From NCBI GenBank assembly GCA_027065555.1, contig JAMONS010000061.1, positions 1 to 38,339 of the forward strand: 38,339 nucleotides of DNA. The letters are read 5' to 3'. Shown one piece after another: positions 1 to 8,142 of the stretch. Both the position numbers and the translations under genes were made by a program. Under the pieces are notes generated by a model that was not told where the DNA came from, did no database searches, and worked only from the letters and a program-made list of their open reading frames with translations. This stretch comes from Hyphomicrobiales bacterium. Lineage in GTDB: Bacteria; Pseudomonadota; Alphaproteobacteria; Rhizobiales; Devosiaceae. Each line of letters starts with the position of its first letter. Position 1 is the first letter of the stretch.

Positions 1-1
1 T

Positions 2-142
2 AGTAGATATGAGCGTCATCATATATTTTTTCGTGAATTATCAGATAGCAATATTGGTATCATGAGTATATTGCATAAAAAATCGGATATTCCTGTTCGC
101 CTAAATGCAGATTTGAAGGAAATTTCAAATAAAGAGGTTTGA
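2..142 (+). CDS. ParE/RelE-family toxin, C-terminal part only
   Basis: An open frame enters from the left edge and stops with TGA at 140-142, giving 46 codons. The peptide contains YERHHIFFRE, then GIMSILHKKSDIP. This matches the end of ParE toxins of type II toxin-antitoxin pairs, where an aromatic/Arg-rich strand (HhvfyR) is followed by a strand reading ivrILHqrmDi. ParE proteins usually poison DNA gyrase and are held by an upstream antitoxin. That antitoxin and the toxin's N-terminus would lie left of the window, so whether the pair is intact cannot be told. The stop codon overlaps the first base of the 5S-like sequence, leaving no spacer. The family call rests on about 30 recognisable residues. 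Confidence 0.72.
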   Translation, partial: SRYERHHIFFRELSDSNIGIMSILHKKSDIPVRLNADLKEISNKEV

Positions 143-265
143 GGTTGGCGAAATCGTAAAGCGGAGCGCCCAGAACCCGATCCCATTGTGAACTCGAACG
201 TTAAATGCTCCAGTGTTGAAAGGTACTTTGTCTTAAGGCACGGGAGAGTAGGTCGCTGCCAGATC
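142..265 (+). rRNA. rrf: 5S rRNA-like gene, divergent and without adjacent 23S
   Basis: The 3' two thirds match alphaproteobacterial 5S rRNA closely: ACCCGATCCCATT near 175, GTTAAATGCTCCAG near 201, and CACGGGAGAGTAGGTCGCTG near 239. Helix II (GGAGCG with TGCTCC) is intact. The closing helix pairs 142-148 with 259-266 if one base bulges. Several normally fixed positions differ. Loop C reads TGTGAAC where CCGAAC is nearly universal, helix III has a C/A mismatch, and helix IV has lost one pair and gained a G-U. No 23S sequence lies in the 140 bases upstream, where a toxin gene end sits instead. It may be a working extra copy, a decaying copy, or the 5S of an rrn operon with a gene inserted ahead of it. 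Ends are approximate. Confidence 0.82.
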
Positions 266-308
266 TGCCAAAGGCAATTAAGTTTCTTCGATGTTAAAAG
301 AAAAAATC

Positions 309-350
309 AAAAGCCCCTGTCCTTAATTGGTCAGGGGCTTTTTTTGTTTT
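309..350 (+). terminator. Rho-independent terminator after 5S
   Basis: A perfect 9-bp stem (AAGCCCCTG at 311-319 with CAGGGGCTT at 332-340) encloses a 12-base loop and runs into a T tract at 339-345. A run of A on the left side lets it also work in the other direction. It ends transcription of the 5S-like gene. Confidence 0.9.
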
Positions 351-573
351 AGTTGTCATTCTGAGCGTAAACAAAGAATCTTTCTTTGCTTTCTGAGACT
401 CTAGCATAAATGGCGTTAATTTTGGGAACAAGGTCAATAACAATCCTTTATAAAATGAGGTTGACAGTAGCCAAGAACTTTGTTTCGGTAATGCTTTAAT
501 ATATTGGTAATGTAAATTGGCGGCTTTTTGTTTAGTGTAACTAAATTAGTAATTTTATATCTCGGGGGATATT

Positions 574-3129
574 ATGACAGAATTGGAAAGCGCTAATGAT
601 GCAACAAGCATAATTGCAGAGAGGTTGCATAATCATAATTTCCCAGAAGACTCCAGCTGGCTCATTGATATATTATTTAATAAATTAAATGAATCCAAAA
701 GCAGAGAAACAGAAGTTTGGGATTATAAAAAAGATTGGCCATTTTCTTATTCTGATGATTATTTTAGATCAATTGTAAAGCACATTATTGGATTTGCAAA
801 TACATCTGGTGGATTATTGATTTTTGGCATTGATGACGAAAGTCGCAAGCCAGTTCCATCAACAGTAAGAACAAATTTAGATAAACTCTGCCGAGCTCTT
901 AAGGATATTGTTGTTAATCCGCCAGAGATTGATCTCCGTGAACATACATTTGAAGATTCTAGAAAAATCAACATTCTGATAGTTTTTCCTACCACTCCCT
1001 CATGTTTGCCTGCCTCGTTTCAGAGGGAATATGCAGACAAACATGATATTTCACAATATTGGGTTCGGAGTGGGCATGAGACTATTCAAGCACAAGCTAA
1101 GCATATCCCTCTGCTGTTTTGTGGCAGTGAGCGGTTTAAAAAAATTCATCCTTCGTTAGACTATAAACTACCTCCCAGTCCCTCCCGTATCAAACAATTT
1201 GTTGGCCGCCTTGATACAATGTCCAAAGTCTTTTCATGGCTTCATCTATCGAATGAACCCCGTGCATTCCTCTATGGGCGAGGTGGATCTGGTAAAACTA
1301 CGATAGCTTATGAGCTTGCTAAAAGTCTCAAGTTTTACGGTAAAAATATCATCATGGATAATGGAGGTAATTTTGATGGTGTGTTGTTCTTAAGTGCTAA
1401 AGAAAAAGAACTTTCAACCGAGACTGGGAAGATCCAAAAATATTCGAAAGATTTTGGAGATGAATTGACCTTATATCAAGCCATAATATGCGAGTCAAAC
1501 CTTAGCGAAACTGATGATCCATTTAATTTATCATTAGATGAAGCGAAAGCAGAACTTATAGAAATTTTTAATACAGTATCATTGTTGATAGTAATTGATG
1601 ATATAGATACTTTAACAACCAAAAAAATTGATCCAGGATCTGAATCGCTCTTCAGATTGCTTATTAAGGGCGAACAAATAAATAAAGTTCTATACACTAT
1701 GAGAAATGCTCAATCTCACGCAATTCATAACTCAATAGAGGTGCCTGGATTGCGAGTTGGTAAAGAGTACCAGCGATTTGTTGAAGTTTGTTGTAAACAA
1801 TTTTCAGTGGAAATGCCAAGTGAGAATTTTCTAAATGGAGAAATTGCTAGCGTGACTGAAAGGCGTCCACTGATAATAGAGAGCATAATTGCTCTGCGAC
1901 GAAATGCAGGTAGCTATAAAAAAGCTATTCAATTGTTTGAAGAGAATATTGGAGTAGATGCTAGAGATTATGTTTTTCAAAGAGAATGGAATGCACTTCC
2001 TAGTAATAATAATGCTCGTAACTTTCTTTGCGCTCTTTCTATATACAACAAGCCTGCCTCATTTGATGACATGGTCGCAATCCTACAGAATAGTAAAGAG
2101 GTAGTTTTACAAGCAGTAGCCGATTGTAGGGAAATGTTTTTAGATGTTCAAATTACTGATGAAGAATCAATATATAGCTTGGGTAACTTAACACGCTCAT
2201 TTATTTTTATCCTTGGTAAAGAGTTAGATAAGTACACAACAATTGAAGCACGTGTGAATGCATTTAGAAAAGCACATCTTCCAAATAATCCTGCGCTTAG
2301 TAAAATTATTATGAGCAACACTCCAAAAATTTTAAGAGCAAAAAATAAAATTGATTTTGAAGCTATAAATCAAGTTTGGAATGAATTAAATTCTACTAGA
2401 TTACCTCCAAAAATTTTAGAAGATCCAAGATTCCGTGAATTTAGAGGGTATGCTGCCTTGTTTCTTGAGAAACCAGACTTTGAGCAAGCTCGCTCAGATT
2501 TTCGTTTTGCATTTGCTATGAAACATGAGCCGAATATATCATATTTGAAAGCATGGCACTGGGCGGAAAAAACGTCTGGACATGGAGGTAAGGCTTGTGA
2601 AGAAATCGAAGAGTTTGTAGGGTCGGCTAGAGCTTATTCTGGGGAAGACAAAGCTGATTTTATAGCAAAAGAAGCTAGCAGGTATTATATGCTTGGCCTA
2701 GAAGAGCGGTATATTAATCCTCTTGAAAGTATTAAATATTTAGAAAAGTCTGTTTTGCTTCATACAAGGAATGTTGCAATTGCTTATGAAAATGGTTTTC
2801 TCAATTTATATAAGTGGGAGAAATATCTTAGAAATTCATGGCTCATTATATTCCAAACTTGTCTGAACAATAGTGATATTGATCCAATAATTGATGCATT
2901 AGTTAAAGCAACAAAATTAAAACCTCATTCGATGGATTTAACTGCCGATGCCATTAAGGAGTATTTTCTATTATTGGTGCAAAAAACCCCATTGTCAAAA
3001 AAAACTAGATTGAAAGGGAGAGTTAATTATTTACATGAGTGTTTATCCAAAGCTACTTGGGATTCGGACTATGTGAAAAATGAAGTGACGGCGCAAATAT
3101 CTCGTGTTTTGAGTAGTATAAAGGATTGA
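574..3129 (+). CDS. AlbA_2/Schlafen-STAND NTPase with helical repeat C-terminus, candidate defence protein
   Basis: 851 residues in three parts. Residues about 45-185 form an AlbA_2 (Schlafen-like) domain, with WDYKKDW near 49, the hallmark FANTSGGLLIFGIDD at 74-88 and YWVRSGHETI near 163; such domains bind or cut nucleic acid. Residues about 205-480 form a P-loop NTPase, with FVGR ahead of it, Walker A GRGGSGKTT at 235-243 and Walker B LLIVIDDID at 337-345. This order is typical of STAND ATPases. The rest (about 490-851) is helical and TPR-like by eye, the usual sensor position. A GGGGGA ribosome site lies 5 bases before the ATG. It stands alone between the 5S terminator and a repeat-rich gap. 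The architecture resembles bacterial NLR-like (Avs-type) defence proteins; the role is inferred, and a transcription regulator is an alternative. Confidence 0.78.
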   Translation: MTELESANDATSIIAERLHNHNFPEDSSWLIDILFNKLNESKSRETEVWDYKKDWPFSYSDDYFRSIVKHIIGFANTSGGLLIFGIDDESRKPVPSTVRTNLDKLCRALKDIVVNPPEIDLREHTFEDSRKINILIVFPTTPSCLPASFQREYADKHDISQYWVRSGHETIQAQAKHIPLLFCGSERFKKIHPSLDYKLPPSPSRIKQFVGRLDTMSKVFSWLHLSNEPRAFLYGRGGSGKTTIAYELAKSLKFYGKNIIMDNGGNFDGVLFLSAKEKELSTETGKIQKYSKDFGDELTLYQAIICESNLSETDDPFNLSLDEAKAELIEIFNTVSLLIVIDDIDTLTTKKIDPGSESLFRLLIKGEQINKVLYTMRNAQSHAIHNSIEVPGLRVGKEYQRFVEVCCKQFSVEMPSENFLNGEIASVTERRPLIIESIIALRRNAGSYKKAIQLFEENIGVDARDYVFQREWNALPSNNNARNFLCALSIYNKPASFDDMVAILQNSKEVVLQAVADCREMFLDVQITDEESIYSLGNLTRSFIFILGKELDKYTTIEARVNAFRKAHLPNNPALSKIIMSNTPKILRAKNKIDFEAINQVWNELNSTRLPPKILEDPRFREFRGYAALFLEKPDFEQARSDFRFAFAMKHEPNISYLKAWHWAEKTSGHGGKACEEIEEFVGSARAYSGEDKADFIAKEASRYYMLGLEERYINPLESIKYLEKSVLLHTRNVAIAYENGFLNLYKWEKYLRNSWLIIFQTCLNNSDIDPIIDALVKATKLKPHSMDLTADAIKEYFLLLVQKTPLSKKTRLKGRVNYLHECLSKATWDSDYVKNEVTAQISRVLSSIKD

Positions 3130-3347
3130 GTTTGAAATGAAATAGACTTTATAAATATTAGAATGTCTAAATTAAAGATCAAATAACTAAGGGAATTGTT
3201 TTCAATTAGGTACTATTCTCTTGCTAAATCTATTGTTGTTCTATTTAATTTAAGCTCATAGCTATACGCTTGCACGGCTTATTTCTCTAACCCCCACCTC
3301 CTCATAGCCAAACCAGCATAATTCGCCTTGAAAGCATTTCCCCTCCT

Positions 3348-3474
3348 TCGTCATTATCGGGCAGACTGTCTGGCGTGAAGACAAAAACAACTCGATAATC
3401 CATAGAGCTAAAAAATTGTATGGGTCCTCGTGTCTCTTTTCCGCTCACGCCGCTAGGCTGCACGAGGATGACGA
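3348..3474. repeat. Small palindromic element with terminal inverted repeats
   Basis: A 127-base unit is bounded by TCGTCAT (3348-3354) and its exact inverse ATGACGA (3468-3474). It holds two hairpins. The first pairs ATTATCG (3353-3359) with CGATAAT (3393-3399) and contains the small palindrome CAGAC-T-GTCTG (3362-3372). The second pairs TCCTCGTG (3425-3432) with CACGAGGA (3461-3468). Its wording (CGTCATCCTCG and CCTCGTG/CACGAGG) recalls the dispersed intergenic palindromes common in Rhizobiales genomes. It has no coding capacity, so it would be a non-autonomous unit. Only one copy is seen in this window. Confidence 0.62.
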
Positions 3475-3596
3475 GTGGGTGTTTGAGGTGACGAGGGGAG
3501 GTGATTTGAGGTGACGAGGGGGGGCTGTTTGAGATGGGACGAATGGGGTGTTTGAGGATGATAGATGAGGGGTGTGAGAATGAAGAGGATAGGAGC
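3464..3596 (+). repeat. Degenerate purine-rich tandem repeat, about six 21-23 base units
   Basis: Units begin at 3464, 3485, 3508, 3531, 3554 and 3576 and follow the pattern GAGGTGACGAGGGG-n-TGTTT with substitutions and 1-2 base length changes. The plus strand is almost all G, A and T with very little C. The first unit overlaps the right end of the palindromic element (its GAGGATGACGAG), so the array may have grown from that end by slippage. The six units are not identical, are too short and too variable for CRISPR repeats, and have no spacers. Confidence 0.75.
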
Positions 3597-3696
3597 GTTA
3601 AGTGCGGGTGTAATGGCGACACAAGCGAGAGTATATAGAAATTGCGTTAGTTTTATGTTAGGTTTAATATAGCTAAGCAATAAAGCAGAGGGATGC

Positions 3697-4062
3697 ATGA
3701 AAAATATTGATATTAAGGCTGGAGAGCGAGTTAAGGTAATTCATATGTTTTCTAATTCGCTTCCTATGGATTTAGGATTTAGCGCTATTTCAGAACAAGA
3801 GGGGCAAAAAATTTCTGGTCAGGTGGAGGTTAAGGGATCAAACTGGTTGTTTCCTAAAGAAGCGGTGTTGCAGAAATTACGGGAAGAAAATATTGTTAAA
3901 AAGGGAATGTGGGATACGCTTTACTCGGTATATGTTATCCCAGATATTGATTTAAGCATAAAGGTAGAAAAACCAGGCGGCGTTAAAATTTGGCTAATGC
4001 TAATCATTGCACTGATTGTTGTTGCTATTGCTTCTTCTATGTTCTTTTCAGCCTCAAGATAG
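3697..4062 (+). CDS. Small membrane-anchored protein of unknown function
   Basis: 121 residues. The first 95 or so are soluble and mixed in character, with GERVKVIHMF early and a central KEAVLQKLREENIVKKGMW segment. Residues about 97-117 (IWLMLIIALIVVAIASSMFF core) form one membrane helix close to the C-terminus, so it is probably tail-anchored with the bulk in the cytoplasm. There is no signal peptide. An AGAGGG ribosome site sits five bases before the ATG, which supports translation. I do not recognise the family. It sits alone between the repeat gap and a terminator belonging to the opposite strand, so context gives no function. Confidence 0.6.
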   Translation: MKNIDIKAGERVKVIHMFSNSLPMDLGFSAISEQEGQKISGQVEVKGSNWLFPKEAVLQKLREENIVKKGMWDTLYSVYVIPDIDLSIKVEKPGGVKIWLMLIIALIVVAIASSMFFSASR

Positions 4063-4215
4063 TATTCTGCCAACATTGAGCGCCCCTAAATATAGCAATA
4101 AAACCCAGCATCCAAATAACCATTGTCGTACCGCACGGTACAGTATTAGATGGGCTGATTGATTTTCGTGAATGATAGTCTTGTTACTTAGGGGGCAAGG
4201 TCATAATCAAAACCA

Positions 4216-4252
4216 TAAAAAAGGCGCTAAATCCTTTTGGATAAAGCGCCTT
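4216..4252 (-). terminator. Rho-independent terminator of the liv/acyl-CoA synthetase operon
   Basis: Read on the minus strand, AAGGCGCT (4252-4245) pairs perfectly with AGCGCCTT (4228-4221). An inner ATCC/GGAT stem closes on an AAAA loop, and a T tract follows. It lies 23 bases past the stop of the binding-protein gene. Confidence 0.93.
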
Positions 4253-4274
4253 AAATATTTTGTAAAAGTTAGTT

Positions 4275-5441
4275 TTAGTCTCTTGAAACTATTTGCCAAT
4301 TAGTATCTTTAATTACTGAGATAATAACTTCATCAACACCTGCATGATCCTCTTTAGAGAAATCAACTTGTGCATCAAGAATATCATCGTAGTATGAAAG
4401 GCTTTCCATACCAGCAATAAAGCTCTCAACGGTTAAATCTTTACCAGCAGCTTCAAGTGCAAGTACTAGGCTTTCAGCACCAGCACGACCAAGTACTGCA
4501 CCAGTTCCTGGTAGTTGCTCTCCTGTTGCTTTTGTATAAGACATAAACCATGCACCAAGTGTTGCGTTAGTTTTTACACGTGGCAAAATATCGCTCCAAA
4601 CTGCTGCTGCATAAAGACCTTCGGTTACTCCACCCGGAACTTTTGCCATTACTGAATGGAAACCCGCAGCAGAAGAAATAAACCTTGCTTCAGTGAAGCC
4701 AATTTTTTGCGCTGTTGCGTAAGCAGTAATTGTTTGGCGCACACCAAGAGCCATTGTAACAATACCACAATCAGCTTCTTTTAGCTTGCTTAATGCACCA
4801 ACAAAATCTGCATCATCTGGTTTATGAGTTGTTTCAGCGGCAAATGTTAGTCCTAGTTCTGCGGCTACATCGTTTGCGCCTTCTTGAATTTCTTTACCAA
4901 AATCAGAAGGGATATACATAGCGCAAATATTTGCTACGCCCTTTTCATTATTAAGATAAGTTACACCCTGTTTGATTTGCTCATAATAAGAAGCACCCGG
5001 TGAGAAATGTAGATTAAATGGATCTTGTAATATTTGCCTTGCCATTGTTAGAGGAAAAATATTTGGGATATTTTTAGCATCGGTTAGCTTAAAACCTGCA
5101 ATATTCATTGGCGTTCCAACTTGTAGAAAAGTTGCAAAAACCTTATCACGATTAACTAGTTTGTTCATCGCTTGAGTGGCTTTTGGTAATTGATAGCCAT
5201 GATCTTCAACAATAAATTTAATTTGGCGACCATGCACACCGCCATTGGCGTTTACTTCGTCAAAATACATTTGCGCAGCTTTTGCTGATGGCGCACCAAA
5301 GGCTGCAAAAATACCTGATAAATCAGTGCTTGAGCCGATAATGACTTCACTATCTGTTACGCCTTGCGTTTGTGCATAAGCACCAGCAATAAGGCTGGCA
5401 CTAATTGCCAGTGTTGCTGTTAGTGTTTTTAATATATTCAT
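4275..5441 (-). CDS. Liv-type ABC transporter periplasmic substrate-binding protein
   Basis: 388 residues with a Sec signal peptide (MNILKTLTATLAISASLIAG, cleavage likely after AYA-QTQG). The mature protein opens with GVTDSEVIIGSSTDLSG, the usual start of the branched-chain amino acid (Peripla_BP_6) receptor family, and continues with the family's GRQIKFIVEDHGY. It would capture substrate in the periplasm and deliver it to the LivHM-like permease. An excellent ribosome site (GGAGGAAAAT) precedes the ATG. It is the last gene of the unit, 24 bases after the acyl-CoA synthetase and just before the terminator. Receptors beside an AMP-binding ligase often bind aromatic or other carboxylic acids rather than Leu/Ile/Val, so I give no amino acid specificity. 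Confidence 0.9.
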   Translation of the reverse strand: MNILKTLTATLAISASLIAGAYAQTQGVTDSEVIIGSSTDLSGIFAAFGAPSAKAAQMYFDEVNANGGVHGRQIKFIVEDHGYQLPKATQAMNKLVNRDKVFATFLQVGTPMNIAGFKLTDAKNIPNIFPLTMARQILQDPFNLHFSPGASYYEQIKQGVTYLNNEKGVANICAMYIPSDFGKEIQEGANDVAAELGLTFAAETTHKPDDADFVGALSKLKEADCGIVTMALGVRQTITAYATAQKIGFTEARFISSAAGFHSVMAKVPGGVTEGLYAAAVWSDILPRVKTNATLGAWFMSYTKATGEQLPGTGAVLGRAGAESLVLALEAAGKDLTVESFIAGMESLSYYDDILDAQVDFSKEDHAGVDEVIISVIKDTNWQIVSRD

Positions 5442-5465
5442 ATTTTCCTCCTGTTAAAAAATTCC

Positions 5466-7352
5466 CTAATACATCTCATTAATGAGAGCATCGTATTTCT
5501 TTTCGACAAATGAGCGCTTTAGCTTCATTGTAGCCGTTAATTCATCATCTTCTGCGCTTAGTAAAATGTCAATCAGGCGGAACTGCTTTATTTGTTCAAC
5601 CCGAGCAAAATCTTCATTTACTTCTTGCACAATGCTAGCAATTAATTCTTGCACTTGTTTCGCAGCACAAAGAGAAGCAAAATCATTAAACGGTATTTTC
5701 TTCTCTTGTGCAAATTTTTCAACATTTTCCTGATCAATCATAATCAAACAAGTGAGATATTTGCGCCTATCGCCAATTACCACCCCATCAGAAATATAAA
5801 TTGAGGCTTTAAGTTTATTTTCAAATTCTGAAGGCGTTATATTTTTACCCCCAGCAGTAATAATAATATCTTTTAAGCGCCCAGTAATGGTTAGAAACCC
5901 GCTCTCATCTAAATGACCAACATCACCAGTTAAAAGATAGCCATCTTTACTCATGGTTTCTTTGGTTTTTTGCTTGTTCTTCCAATATCCGGGAAATACA
6001 TGCGCACCTTTTAGTTGGATTTCTCCGCTTTTTGCAATGCGAATTTTAGTGCCTGGAATTGCTGGCCCAACTGTGCCAACTTTATTATGATTAACTAGAT
6101 TAACAGAAGTAACGCCGCTTGCTTCCGTTTGTCCGTAGCCCTCTAATAATTCAACTCCTATTGCATGATAATAGCGCAATAGGTCTGGTGAAATTGGTGC
6201 AGCACCAGTAATTGCTCGTTTTATTCTGCTCATGCCAATCATGCGGCGCAAATTGCTTAGAACCAAAAAATCCCAAATCTTATAATTTAGCTCTGTTAAA
6301 AGAGGAGCTTTTTTATTTTCTATGGTGAAATTGCCCCTAGCCATGCCAGCATTAACTGCTTTTTTATAAGCCCATTTGCCAATAAAAGTTCCCTCCTGCG
6401 CCATTATTGTAAGACGGGAATATATTTTTTCCCATACACGAGGCACAGCAGTAAACACATGCGGTTTTACTTCTTGCATATTATCAAAAATTGTCTCGGT
6501 GCTTTCAACAAAATTGGTAATTGTTCTAAAGGCTATTGGTAAATAAACAGAAGTATTGCGCTCAAGCACATGGCAAAGCGGTAAAAAACAAAGTTGCTCG
6601 TCATCTGGATCATAGGGCAAAACTGGCAAACAAGAACCAATGGTAAAAATAATATTTTCATTTGAGAGCATTGCGCCCTTTGGTTTGCCCGTTGTGCCCG
6701 AAGTATAAATCAATAGCGCAATATCACTTGGTTTTGATTTTGCAATTTCTTGGCTAAATAAATCTGGTTTTTCTTGATGTAATTTTTCGCCCACATCATA
6801 AAGTTCATCAAGAAATATTGCCTTTTTATCAGAAAAATCATGCAAGCCATCTCTATCAAAAATTATAACTTTTTCTAAAGTTGGAACATTGTTCTTTATC
6901 TCTAAATATTTATCGAGCATTTCATCATTTTCAACGATTAGAAATTTTGTTCCTGAATCGTTGATTAAAAATTCTAATTGAGAGGGCGAATCTGTTGTGT
7001 AAACTCCAGAAGCAATGCCGCCAACTGATTGCACTCCCATATCGCAATATAGCCATTCTTTATTATCTTCTGAAAGAATAGAAACAACATCGCCTCGTTT
7101 TAGCCCAAGCGAAATTAATCCAAGCCCTATTTTTCTAGCGTGAACATAATAATCATTCCATGAATAAGAGCGCCATATCCCAAGATGTTTTTCTCTATGG
7201 GCAATTTTTTTACCAAGTTCTTCACATCGTTCTTCAAACAGTTTAACTATACTATCACAGCCATCAAGATAATAAGGCGCATGTTCCAAATCAGCATTGA
7301 CCGAAATAGAGTTGATTATTTGTTGCTCTGGCATTTTTTGTTTTTCGCTCAT
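5466..7352 (-). CDS. Acyl-CoA synthetase (AMP-binding, long-chain type)
   Basis: 628 residues. It should activate a carboxylic acid with ATP and link it to CoA through an acyl-adenylate in the cytoplasm. Motifs are complete: the P-loop IYTSGTTGKPKGAM near 216-229, YGQTEASG, then TGDVGHLDESGFLTITGR and the C-terminal KDIIITAGGKNITPSE with its hinge and Gly-rich loop. Length and the SGTTGKPKGAMLS wording fit the long-chain (FadD/FAA-like) branch. It sits between livF (13 bases upstream) and the binding protein, a recurrent arrangement in proteobacteria in which the ligase traps the imported acid as its CoA ester. The ribosome site is weak (AAGG about 9 bases before the ATG), so translation may depend on coupling to livF. 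Confidence 0.92.
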   Translation of the reverse strand: MSEKQKMPEQQIINSISVNADLEHAPYYLDGCDSIVKLFEERCEELGKKIAHREKHLGIWRSYSWNDYYVHARKIGLGLISLGLKRGDVVSILSEDNKEWLYCDMGVQSVGGIASGVYTTDSPSQLEFLINDSGTKFLIVENDEMLDKYLEIKNNVPTLEKVIIFDRDGLHDFSDKKAIFLDELYDVGEKLHQEKPDLFSQEIAKSKPSDIALLIYTSGTTGKPKGAMLSNENIIFTIGSCLPVLPYDPDDEQLCFLPLCHVLERNTSVYLPIAFRTITNFVESTETIFDNMQEVKPHVFTAVPRVWEKIYSRLTIMAQEGTFIGKWAYKKAVNAGMARGNFTIENKKAPLLTELNYKIWDFLVLSNLRRMIGMSRIKRAITGAAPISPDLLRYYHAIGVELLEGYGQTEASGVTSVNLVNHNKVGTVGPAIPGTKIRIAKSGEIQLKGAHVFPGYWKNKQKTKETMSKDGYLLTGDVGHLDESGFLTITGRLKDIIITAGGKNITPSEFENKLKASIYISDGVVIGDRRKYLTCLIMIDQENVEKFAQEKKIPFNDFASLCAAKQVQELIASIVQEVNEDFARVEQIKQFRLIDILLSAEDDELTATMKLKRSFVEKKYDALINEMY

Positions 7353-7365
7353 TTAATTGCCAACC

Positions 7366-8142
7366 TTAACGCCAAGTTTTGCGCTGTTTATAACGTTTTT
7401 GCCCACGCTCACCTGCCTCACTAACCCCAAGATAAAACGCTTGAATATCTTTTGAGGCGGCAAGTTTTTTAGCATCATCTGCCATTACTATGCGCCCAAT
7501 TTCCATCACATAACCATAATCTGCAACTCCAAGCGCCACCCGCGCATTTTGCTCAACTAATAACATGGTTACGCCCTGCTCTTTATTTAGGCGCTTAAGA
7601 ATGGTAAAAATTTCTTCAACCAAAAGCGGAGAAAGCCCGAGGCTTGGCTCATCAAGCAACATCACTTTTGGTGCTGACATAAGCCCACGAGCAATCGCTA
7701 ACATTTGCTGTTGCCCACCAGAAAGCGTTCCAGCTCTTTGCTTGCCTCGTTCCTTTAGAATTGGGAAATAATTATATACCATTTCTAAATCATCAGCGAT
7801 TTGCTTTTTGTCATTTCTAGTATAAGCGCCAATAATAACATTTTCATAAACTGAAAGTAGCGGAAATATTTCACGCCCTTCTGGCACATGCACCAAACCT
7901 TTTTTAACAATCCTGTCGGCTTCAAGATAGGCAATAGGCTCATTATTTAATTCGATTGTGCCCTTTGCTGGTGTCATAACACCCGATATGGTTTTTAATA
8001 GAGTGGTTTTGCCAGCGCCATTTGCCCCAAGAATAGTAACGATTTGCCCCTGTCTAACTTCAAGCGAAACGCCTCTAATTGCCATTATAGGCCCATAATA
8101 ACTCTCTAAATTATCAATTTTTAGAACTGGTGAGCTAGACAT
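7366..8142 (-). CDS. livF: Liv-type ABC transporter ATPase (LivF)
   Basis: 258 residues, a full-length LivF-type ATPase that would power the importer on the inner face of the membrane. Walker A is GANGAGKTTL, the ABC signature is LSGGQQQML, Walker B is KVMLLDEPSLGL, and the switch His is replaced by Asn-Ala context after LLVEQN, as is usual in LivF (Q-N instead of H-D). The C-terminus ends in an unusually basic tail (QKRYKQRKTWR). The start overlaps the end of livG by 8 bases, which points to coupled translation. The symbol denotes the family, not proven Leu/Ile/Val transport. Confidence 0.92.
   Translation of the reverse strand: MSSSPVLKIDNLESYYGPIMAIRGVSLEVRQGQIVTILGANGAGKTTLLKTISGVMTPAKGTIELNNEPIAYLEADRIVKKGLVHVPEGREIFPLLSVYENVIIGAYTRNDKKQIADDLEMVYNYFPILKERGKQRAGTLSGGQQQMLAIARGLMSAPKVMLLDEPSLGLSPLLVEEIFTILKRLNKEQGVTMLLVEQNARVALGVADYGYVMEIGRIVMADDAKKLAASKDIQAFYLGVSEAGERGQKRYKQRKTWR

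Larger units (their letters stand above)
3130..3696. other. 567-base gene-free gap holding a palindromic element and a tandem repeat
   Basis: No credible coding sequence lies here on either strand. Bases 3130-3347 are plain AT-rich DNA with no hairpin I would call. Bases 3348-3474 are a small palindromic element and 3464-3596 a purine-rich tandem repeat, both listed separately. Bases 3597-3696 lead into the next gene. No clear terminator follows the STAND gene. Confidence 0.7.

Noticed and set aside
461-502. TTGACA at 461 as the -35 box of the STAND gene
   Set aside because: No -10 box lies 16-19 bases downstream; the nearest TAATAT is about 30 bases away.
350-573. tRNA genes next to the 5S sequence
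   Set aside because: No cloverleaf arms, TTCGANNC loop or CCA end could be found on either strand.
3464-3596. Repeat array considered as a CRISPR array
   Set aside because: Units are contiguous without spacers, differ from each other, and no cas genes are near.
3302-3622. A 106-codon minus-strand open frame across the palindromic element and tandem repeat
   Set aside because: Its composition (Pro, Ser, His runs) comes from the purine-rich repeat read backwards; it has no ribosome site and no recognisable domain.
4128-4141. GTACCG-CA-CGGTAC palindrome in the gap after the small membrane protein gene
   Set aside because: A two-base loop is too tight for an RNA hairpin and nothing nearby suggests an operator; likely chance or a relic.
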